Below are positions 56,265-64,000 of a DNA stretch of 64,000 nt, piece after piece (positions within the stretch are counted from its first letter, which is position 1; each line of letters begins with the position of its first letter). Source of the DNA: Mycocentrospora acerina (Eukaryota > Ascomycota > Dothideomycetes > Pleosporales); assembly GCA_022701365.1 (NCBI GenBank), contig JAKUHH010000184.1, positions 248,001 to 312,000 of the forward strand, read 5' to 3'. The notes beneath the pieces are model-generated. The model saw nothing but the letters and a program-made list of their open reading frames with translations, was not told the origin of the DNA and made no database searches. Made by a program: the position numbers and the translations under genes.

Positions 56265-57908
56265 TCATTTGCGCCTAGCCAACCCAGTCACAAGCAGCTC
56301 CCCTGTTCCAACCTCAATCTTCCAACCCTCTTTCGCCAGCGCTTTTGCGACAGCAGGCCCAAGCTTACCCCTGCCATCTACACTATGGCGACCTAGTCCA
56401 ACGATGATTCTATAACCGTTACCACCGCCACGCCTTCCTACGCCACTCCACTCAGGTATTCTCTGCTCGCCCAACCCATTCCACCAGGTTTGTGTCCTTT
56501 GCTTGGCTATCCTTATCGCACTCGCCACAGTCACGCCATGCAGGTCGAGGTAGGCTGACGAGGACTGTGATGAGACGAGAGCATCCGCATCGGCTTCACT
56601 CATGGCACGTAGATTGGCATTGAGATCGCGTCCTTCTTGCGCATAGTAGCCGGCTGCTTGTCTCATGAGCGGCGTCGATCTCCCCTTGCGAAAAGCTGCG
56701 GAAGCGTTTTGGAATGCCTCACTACGGGCGCGAGCAACAGACTCGGTATCGCGTGGTCGAGCAGTAGCTGGAAGATCTGGCAGTCGTGGGGCGAGAGTTG
56801 GTTCAGAGAGGTCGATTGGAGCGTAGCGCAGGTCAAGCTTAATGCCACCTTTTCCGCCTGTTTCGCTTGCTGGCTGTTCAGTGAGAGCTCTGGCAAGCTC
56901 ATGTGCCTTGGCCGTTGATGGCGACGCAAGTCGTACTACCGCAAGAGCATATTCAAGGTCGATTGTCGGAAAATCTTCATTAAGTGCGATCGCATCTTGT
57001 ACCATTCCAGCATCTGGTTCTCCATCTTTTTCGTGTGATTTGATGTCCTTGCGTACTAGTGTCAAGATTGTCGTTGATAGCGATGCGCCGTTTTCATGAT
57101 ACAACGAGGAGACTGTCTTCGCAGACAAATTTGTACGCGAGGCGACAAACTCGATATCTTTGTTACTGTTCAACCATCGATTGGTGGGCGGCGTAGCTGC
57201 TCTATCCGACTCAGAACTATAAGCGCTTGCGCCATATGCGGAGAATCTTTTCTGCTTCTTGCCCTTGCCTTTTTTTCCTCGTTGTGGAACATGATTTTCC
57301 TCAGAGAATGCATCAATGCCTTTCACAATAGGTCCCTCTTGGGTAGGACTTGACCTGGCATCCTCAAAATAGACGTGGTTTAATAGCTCGTCTGTCGCCT
57401 TACTCAAGTCATCACCGCATCTCTTCAGTGTATGTGCGATAAGATCCGGACGCAGAGTTGGGAACGTCTCCGCAAGCAACAGCTCTTTGGTCTGCGCGCT
57501 AAAGTGCGCCGCATCTCTAAAGTATCCATTATCTCCTGAAGTTTCTGATCCTGAGGCTGAATGACCATCTAGGCTCAGTGTAGAGAGAGTGTTGTCAGTA
57601 ATAATAGTCTGTGTTGCCCAAGCTTCGCCGCTTAAGTCGAAGTCTTTTGATCCGTTCGAAGCGCCTCCGCTACTCCCTGAGGGATCGAAGTCAGTAAGCT
57701 GTTCTTCTACCGAAGAAGCCTTTATGGAATCCAAAAGCTCCCTAACAAGGCTAATCGCATTGGGTTGCCCCGCGTAATCGGAATAAATTGCAGACAACAA
57801 TGCAGGATCAACTAGAGGGCAGTATTCATCCTATACGTAATCAGTCAAGTCCTATTATCTGAAGTTAAACTGCCTAAATACCTCGAGAATTCGTAAATCT
57901 TCATCCAT
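56265..57908 (-). CDS. CUE2: CUE/DUF1771/Smr-domain protein (Cue2-type no-go decay endonuclease)
   Basis: Yeast Cue2 binds ribosome collisions and cleaves the mRNA in no-go decay. Exons on the minus strand are 57908..57882 and 57830..56265 (530 aa). The nine-residue first exon (MDEDLRILE) joins in frame to DEYCPLVDPALL. A CUE-like helical domain is at about residues 122-166 (LLLAETFPTLRPDLIAHTLKRCG). A second ubiquitin-binding-like helical part follows the Lys-rich linker (SRTNLSAKTVSSLYHENG). DUF1771 is at about 375-430 and ends in an Ala/Ser-rich segment. The Smr domain (about 437-530) has LDLHGVTVASAI and, later, IIVGLGRHSVDGRGKLGPAV. The DxH and Arg residues needed by Smr nucleases are present. 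Assignment to the Cue2 ortholog is by domain order. Confidence 0.85.
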
Positions 57909-59689
57909 CTTTCTTTTTAGGGTGTTGATATCTTGCTAGTATACACGCAGATTGCATGCTCAAACGAAGAATGAGTTGCGCAGAAGCTATTTTGTACAAG
58001 TCGAAGATGTGGCCGATCCCCAATTTGTCAAGTAATCAGCAAGCAGAGTTTGGAGAGTGCGCTTTGATCGGTTGAATCTGGCGCGTGGAGTGCGGGTAAC
58101 AAAAGATACACGTGCCCTGAGAATTGGTCGGGTGAGGGGTACAATTTTGGCGAGCTTGGCAGGTGTTATCTCCAACACGACAGCATTCTGTCTTTATGGT
58201 GAACCATTTTGATGTGTTTCATGAGACATAGGGATATTTTTGGGGTGAAGTCTCGTAATATGGGTGAAAGCAAGACGTCATGCAAAGCCTTGGGCTGCCA
58301 GGGCCGACTGCGCGTCATTCATAAAGCGCTAGCGAAAAACGGGCGATCTAAGCATTTTTTCTCAACCATGTCGTAGATTAAGATCTGTTGAAGAGCCGCA
58401 CCACTTTTCTTTAGTGAGAACTCAATCTGCTTTGAGTACGTGTCCAATAGCGCACTTTTCTCGTCACAGACACGATTCATATGCCTATTTCACAGTGCAA
58501 ATGTTAAGATAAATTGGCCCCGATCATTTCCTGATCTGAACATGGTATTCGAAACCGGACCTCAAAATCTTAGACTCACGCTTCTTGTAGAGTCTTTTTC
58601 ATTATGTTTCCTATAATCAAGTCAATAACAAAGTCTGCAATCACATATGTAAGTTCTATCAGCTCCATTGGCAATGTCATAGCTTCTTTACTCCCCTTCC
58701 AGTGGTCCTGGGTTCAGCAAGTACACGTAAAACTAAAAGCTGAGCATGCTATTATGTGGCTTTGCCAGATTGTGAGCTTTCTTTGGGTGATGTTGCAAGG
58801 CTGGCGTAGTGGCAACAGGAGAGCCACAAAAGTATTGAGCACGAAATCTAATACCCGGAACTTTAAGAAGACGAGAAAGTTCAGGCGAAGGACCAAAAGG
58901 AAAATTAGGGTTGAAGACAGAAATAGAGCAGTGGATTTCGAAAGAGGGAAATATACATTGATATTTTTGTGAGAACGCTTGTATTGCTATTTTGGCGTTC
59001 AAGCACACGAACATCCAAAGAATGAAATCCCAAAGGCTAGAAGTCTATCGTTTCCGTGTAATCTTCATGTTGTTCATTAAATTCCAAGCTCAATTGTAGT
59101 TACATCTTTTATTTTTCTTATCTGCCACCTAGCCGGCGCAACGTCACTGACGGATGGTAAGATTCGGTACAGTGTCATATTCTGATGGAACATAATAATC
59201 ATCTACTATCTGAGCTATTTGTCTATTTTATGAGACTCATCAGTGCTGTCAAAAAATATGAATGCCTTGAGTGTCTCTTATAATTAGTATTTGCCATTCA
59301 GTTTTCTCCATAGAGGCGCTTTCACCTTTACAAGGCAAACGACAGGTCCTTTTCACGCCCTTGTAGTGAATATAGAAGGGAGATTCCATTGTCTGACCTA
59401 TCAAACTTTTTGCTCCGCCGTTTTGGGTTCCGAAGTTTAGTCAAGGAACAGCATTCACCACGCCTTATCATTTTACATTCCCTTCACAAACCCCGGCACA
59501 ATACAACCCAGTTCTTTCAATCGTTTTCTGTCACCACGACTTCAATTCGCAGCAGTCTACCTTAACCCAGAAAGTGCTAGTGCAAAATAAGATTAATAAT
59601 TAAACTAACTGAAGCCTGCGCTTTTATTCCTAAAACCTATTTTTGCCTATTTCCGACTTGTACTTAAATATATCTGTTAGACTATAAAA
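57909..59689. other. AT-rich intergenic region
   Basis: About 1.8 kb between divergent genes. It grows more AT-rich to the right. A 122-codon plus-strand frame at 58604-58972 ends in an Arg/Lys-rich stretch. It has no domain and no clear start context, so it is not accepted. Confidence 0.5.
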
Positions 59690-61459
59690 ATGGATCCAAA
59701 CAGCCCCTCCTATAGTTCTTCAAAAAACGACTTCAGAGCACAAGCTATGAGTTATATCTCCACACCTCCCGATACTTCCAAACCATTTCGACGAGCTCTT
59801 GATATTCTTCGCACAGTATACGCGGGTCAAGAGGTCAATGACACCACCATTATGCTTCACTGCCTTGGCCTATCCCAAATTGTAATCCCTGACTGTGAAC
59901 AACTTGCACAGGAACTTTCTCGTCATATAATCGTCATCTCCATCGATACCGAGGCGTGGACGAACAATGGTGATGAGATGACAGAAGTAGGCATGGCCAA
60001 CTTTTCTATTCAAGACATGCAATCCGTTGCCAGAAGTGGTGATCTAGGCGATCATGGGGAATTTCTGATGCAGCGCATTAAGTTCTATTTTTTTCGTACA
60101 CGAGAGCACGCGCATCAGAAAGGGTACGGACCTGGCATGCGTGGTGCAGAGGGCAATCGCTTCGGCGAGGGCCGATTTGTCACATTCTCTGAGATGCGCG
60201 ACATCTTGCGAAAGTGCTCCACGATCCCAATTCCAGGCATGAAAGGCTGCTACTGCCCTGTTGTTATCCTTGGTCATGCGATTGGCCATGACAAGGAGAA
60301 CTTGAAAAAGGAGCCACTTAGCTTCGACGTAGAAGCAACGGGCTTTGTCATTCGATACATCGACTCCCAGAAGATCTCACGAGAGACTGGGATGTCTGAC
60401 TACTGCGGCCTGAGTAAAGGTAATGAAATCGGTCTCCAGCGCCTAGTCACAGCGCTGCAGTTTAGACACTCTGATGCGCACACAGCGTGCAACGACATTG
60501 CTCGGTCAGTAATGTGTGCGATCCAACTTGTTCTCAGAGAGTACTATGACTATGTAAAATCCAACAGCCGGAAGACTATGCAGCAAGTTGCGGACGACCT
60601 GGAGGCAAATAGCCGCATGACCTTCAGATCTATCGGCGGTGTCTCGACGTATTGCTGGCGATGCGGCAACGTAGGCCACATGAATGTTGACTGTCAGGCG
60701 CCAGTACTGTGCAAAAAGTGCTTCATCGACCAGCGGCCTCTGCTACATTATGAATCTCACGTTACAATGCATTGTCCTTTTGCTGCACAAGAACGGAGTG
60801 ACGAGCGTCGACGGCTGCATGCCGTCGAAAAGGCGAAGAAGAAATCAGAGAAGGTCATTAATTTGTGTGGTAACCTTCGCGGAAGCGGTAGAGAGCGTTT
60901 ATCAACAAACACTGGTACAATTTCTATAGCTTCGCTTGCAGGTTACGATCAAGACCTGAATACTACTTCTCAAAGCTATTCGAGAAATCTCCCAGTGCGT
61001 AACCCAATTTCCGCAAATTTTCAGCAGCCCATGCTTCAATTACCGCCGGCACCACAGATCTGGCCTCAAAATTCATACGCCAACCAGGGGTACCCTCAAA
61101 CTCTTCAACATAGCCACATCCTTTCATTTCCAAGACAAATTCCGAGTGCTGAAAGAGTTTCTTCGTTCGTTAATCAGGAGTTTACATCATACGTTGGATG
61201 CCAAGAAAGTTTTGAGCGTCGCTTGCAAGTTCCAACCCAGCAACAGTCGAATGATATATACCCTGCCCAGAACCACTCGGGCAGTGGTATGACGAACAGA
61301 TCCATGATTGGAGGAAACCCTTCTGATCGTAATCAACTTAGTAGCGGATATCAGGCTGGTAATTTTGAGAGTGGGATTTATAACTTCAATGATGCGCTTG
61401 GTCGAAAAGGAGGCTATTGGCTTGGACGACTAGGTGATGGGTACGGACTTGGGAGATAA
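59690..61459 (+). CDS. DEDDh exonuclease-like protein with CCHC zinc knuckle (Gfd2/YDR514C-type RNase H fold)
   Basis: An intronless frame of 589 aa with a good start (AAAAATGG). The DEDDh residues are all visible: Asp86 and Glu88 in ISIDTEAW (Exo I), Asp201 in GHAIGHDKENL (Exo II), and His264 and Asp269 in DAHTACND (Exo III, HxAxxD). So the nuclease active site looks intact. A zinc knuckle C-x2-C-x4-H-x4-C is at residues 322-335 (CWRCGNVGHMNVDC). A further Cys/His pair (CKKC, then H-x-x-x-H-x-C) follows. The C-terminal 200 residues are Gln/Asn/Ser/Tyr-rich and disordered, ending in Gly-rich YWLGRLGDGYGLGR. Related fungal proteins have unknown substrates, and RNA cleavage is plausible. It sits next to an AT-rich decayed HET gene. 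Confidence 0.8.
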   Translation: MDPNSPSYSSSKNDFRAQAMSYISTPPDTSKPFRRALDILRTVYAGQEVNDTTIMLHCLGLSQIVIPDCEQLAQELSRHIIVISIDTEAWTNNGDEMTEVGMANFSIQDMQSVARSGDLGDHGEFLMQRIKFYFFRTREHAHQKGYGPGMRGAEGNRFGEGRFVTFSEMRDILRKCSTIPIPGMKGCYCPVVILGHAIGHDKENLKKEPLSFDVEATGFVIRYIDSQKISRETGMSDYCGLSKGNEIGLQRLVTALQFRHSDAHTACNDIARSVMCAIQLVLREYYDYVKSNSRKTMQQVADDLEANSRMTFRSIGGVSTYCWRCGNVGHMNVDCQAPVLCKKCFIDQRPLLHYESHVTMHCPFAAQERSDERRRLHAVEKAKKKSEKVINLCGNLRGSGRERLSTNTGTISIASLAGYDQDLNTTSQSYSRNLPVRNPISANFQQPMLQLPPAPQIWPQNSYANQGYPQTLQHSHILSFPRQIPSAERVSSFVNQEFTSYVGCQESFERRLQVPTQQQSNDIYPAQNHSGSGMTNRSMIGGNPSDRNQLSSGYQAGNFESGIYNFNDALGRKGGYWLGRLGDGYGLGR

Positions 61460-61959
61460 GAGGGTGTGGGTAGATTTTGATGAACAACTACTTTTAAACG
61501 ATCTGAGAGCCAGTTTGGGTTTCAAATAAGGGAACATATCTATGACTGACTATGAATAATTGTGTTAAATGGCATGCACACTGTCTTACCTGACCACTAA
61601 AGCTTTCTAAATATAGAAAATTTCAATATCTATTAGATAAATATTTTTAAAATATCTCTGGTTCATAGTGGACTTGACAATTCTCTTCAAGTTTTGTTCC
61701 GAGTTTGACAGTGAGTCGAAGTTCATGGAAAAACTTGAAAATGCTACATTTCTTATCCATATCTTGAGACAATTTGGGGCGTGAAATATGACGTTGTTGC
61801 ACCGGAACTAATTAACTGTTGATTGGAGGGGCGATTTGTTCCTAAGGTCGATGTGTGCATACTATACAATCTTTTCAAGGAGTTGGTCAAAATGTAAAAG
61901 GATTCCAGACTTTGGCTTGCGCCATCTGACAGCAAAAACAGTGTCATTTCCTTGTCTAT
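61460..61959. other. AT-rich intergenic region
   Basis: Very AT-rich sequence between the DEDDh gene and the HET relic. No gene is supported. Confidence 0.55.
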
Positions 61960-63990
61960 TTATTCCAGATCTGCGCGGATTTCTAGAATTTTGGAGCGAA
62001 TCTCTTCTGTGATTCTAGCGGACCCAACGATCTTGTATGTTGATCCTAGATGACCTTCTCTCAAGATTAATGGCAGTAGAACTCTAGATATATAACATAA
62101 ATGGTCACCTTGTTTTGCTCGAAGTGGTACAATGCCAATCAACCCAGATTCGGTGATCACAATTTATCTTTTCCCGTACAGACGCTCAACACAGATTTCC
62201 AAAATATTGACGATCTTCCATAGTGCCTGGAAAGCAGACAAACTCCTATCCAGAAAATAGCTAGGCAATAACTCTCGGATTTTTGATTCTTCGTCATACA
62301 ATTAGTAATCAAGCACTGCATGCAACCAGCGCAGAAAGTCTTCCTGTGCAAGGTCGGGTTCGTCGGTCCAATCCAAATGAAGGGTTTGAATCACCGATAT
62401 CTTAAATTACGAGAAAGTTCTCCTGAAGGACCCTAATATATGCTTCAGCCACAGCGCTATTGCTGTTGCAGTTGCTTCTTGCTTGTTTTTGGAGAATTCA
62501 AGTGAGGGAGTGAAACAATATGCAATATTGTCTTCGAGATAGCCATATATAGAAAGGACAGTATCATTAAAGTCGTGTAGAGGTTGGCCATGTGGCCAGA
62601 ATGTATTGTCTTTCGGTCAAGGATAATTGCACTCCATAGTATCCGTCGGCTCTTGAGAACTAAGTTTGTTGCTGATCACATTTAACAAGTTCTTGTCGGA
62701 CACCAGACCTGTGATCATCCCATCACCCCACCTCGGCATCCAGCTAGGAATGTTGGGAACGGCTCATTCCCCGCCATCAACAAGCAGCGTAATGCACAAG
62801 GGCCTCCAGCGAAGTAGATCGACAAAATATTATGCAAATAATTTGCTCATCAGATTTATTGTAATGATATTTAACGGTACGAGTAACAGGCACTTGTAAC
62901 ACGATGTAATAAGCGTATCCGTGATCTTTCACATTGGTGATCTATTTCTTGCGTAGTACTTGAAACACTGCAACTCCGTCAGCCTTGTGTGATTGATTCG
63001 ATTCGCAATCATCTACGGCTGTCCCTGTATCGACAAGCATACCTATCTGATATATCGATGGATGATAGATAGTTGATGCTCGAAGGTACTTCGTTGCAAG
63101 AAGTGCATCATTGTAGGCCATATGGTGCGTTTGAGTGAAGAACAAGGGAATTTCACCTAATGTATGTTCCTGAAACGTCCACCCACGACAGAATCACCCA
63201 TGCTGTATGAGTAGACCGAAATGTATAGATTCTTTTTCGGCGCATCTAGTTTGCCGCTTCGCTCTGCTCTGCAATACCATCATACCATATGTTACTTTTT
63301 TTTTGCCATTCGTAAAATTTCTGAACTTCAACGAAGCATGATCTTCGTGCTTTCCGCCAGGCAAAACATAGGCTAATTGCACCTTGCCATATATACCGGC
63401 AATGATTTTAACTTTGTGGTTGCGTTCGCTGATGTCAAATTGATTGGTATAAATGTTGTCAACCCAAACGCTGGTCTAGCCAATATTTTCCTGTAAACGG
63501 TGTGATGTTCGGGTTATATCGATGTCGTGACTCCCACACCAGTTGGTGTACAATTCCTCTGGTGAAGTTAAGTTTTCTTTAAATTCTGCACATTTTTCTT
63601 TGCTCCACAAAAGACGAGGCTTCAAATTGAGGTCGACTAGCCAAAGATATAGCCCGTAATTGTGCCGTTCGAAGAACATGGACTGGATTGCATAGAAGCT
63701 GGTGTAAGTCGAGTATTAGAATATCCTGTGGGATTTTAAGGCAAACAAGCTCTTCGTAGGGGTTGATAGGGCTTGTTACAGACTGTGTGGGCCTTGCTAC
63801 TGCTTTATGCATCAAGTCAGCTACATCCTGTGCCGAATATTGACAGAGCCATTGTTCCTTGTAGTATGCGCTAGTAATACACTACATAGGAAAGAAATAT
63901 ACATGAAGAGGTCAAGAGGCATTGCATGACTTATTAAAGTCGTCTTCGTTAGAGGGCTGAGTCGTTGCTTCTGCCTCTGTTGGCGAGCTC
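61960..63990 (-). pseudogene. HET-domain (heterokaryon incompatibility) pseudogene, RIP-like decay
   Basis: Fragments in order along the minus strand match a HET protein. SVWVDNIYTNQFDISERNHK (about 63410-63470) matches the LWVDAICINQ core. NIPSWMPRW (about 62740) matches the LPSWxPDW signature. GIVPLRAKQGD and PLILRE (about 62090-62140) match the C-terminal block GLxPxxxxxGD...PxxLR. Stops interrupt it: TAG at 63478..63476, TAA at 62304..62302 and TAA at 62166..62164. The context suggests CAA or CAG codons changed to TAA or TAG, the CpA to TpA change of RIP. Frameshifts also occur between fragments. HET proteins trigger cell death on contact with unlike individuals. This copy is dead. The N-terminal limit is not clear and may pass the window edge. 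Confidence 0.75.
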
Positions 63991-64000
63991 AGTGATTGGC

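Noticed and set aside
58604..58972. A 122-codon frame with hydrophobic and Arg/Lys-rich parts
   Set aside because: It has no domain and lies in AT-rich intergenic DNA, where such frames are expected by chance. Transcript evidence would change this.
57909..64000. A transposable element in the AT-rich right end
   Set aside because: No reverse transcriptase, transposase, terminal repeats or target duplication was seen. The recognisable fragments belong to a HET protein.

Overview
The window is nuclear DNA of a filamentous ascomycete (Pezizomycotina). I infer a dothideomycete, probably Pleosporales, but the sequence alone does not fix the genus. The grounds are short spliceosomal introns (about 48 to 125 nt, GTRNGT...CTAAC...YAG), fungal-only families (BIM1-like copper protein, SAT4/PTH11-type rhodopsin-fold membrane protein, HET protein, Smr-type Cue2) and a right edge whose decay looks like repeat-induced point mutation (RIP). 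All exon structures were built by hand from splice motifs and reading frame.

Layout, left to right. 1-11 kb: an Ala/Pro-rich protein, the ribosome-rescue GTPase HBS1, the PP2A activator RRD1/PTPA, and a divergent nuclear-type protein with a Myb/SANT-like C-terminus. 11.7-22.2 kb: a tail-anchored protein with a Val-Glu hexanucleotide repeat, a secreted BIM1-like copper protein, a coiled-coil protein with a possible LURP-one/tubby-like N-terminus, a DHA2 drug:H+ antiporter, a short F-box protein and a short SET protein. 22.8-27.7 kb: a GIT1/PHO84-type MFS permease and a seven-helix SAT4-type membrane protein. 27.7-31.2 kb: gene-free, with a 192-nt assembly gap between poly-C tracts. 31.2-52 kb: a housekeeping block of HECT ligase UFD4, NMN adenylyltransferase, a membrane-anchored GH5 exo-beta-1,3-glucanase, PEX11, cap methyltransferase ABD1 head-to-head with proteasome subunit RPN7, and alanine aminotransferase. 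52.4 kb: a tRNA-Lys(CUU). 53.2-55.0 kb: a six-exon secreted protein with about 62 uninterrupted Gly-X-Y triplets, collagen-like but Thr/Asn-rich and proline-free. 56.3-57.9 kb: a CUE/DUF1771/Smr protein of the Cue2 type. 59.7-61.5 kb: a DEDDh exonuclease-like protein with a zinc knuckle. 61.9-64 kb: an AT-rich HET-domain pseudogene with stops of the CAA/CAG to TAA/TAG type.

No secondary-metabolite cluster, transposase, reverse transcriptase, CRISPR array or operon is visible. Two functional pairs are present: HBS1 and the Cue2-type nuclease (no-go decay), and UFD4 and RPN7 (ubiquitin-proteasome). The most unusual items are the collagen-like secreted protein, a decayed 27-bp coding-type minisatellite between UFD4 and the NMN adenylyltransferase, the Val-Glu repeat protein, and the DEDDh/zinc-knuckle gene beside the HET relic.
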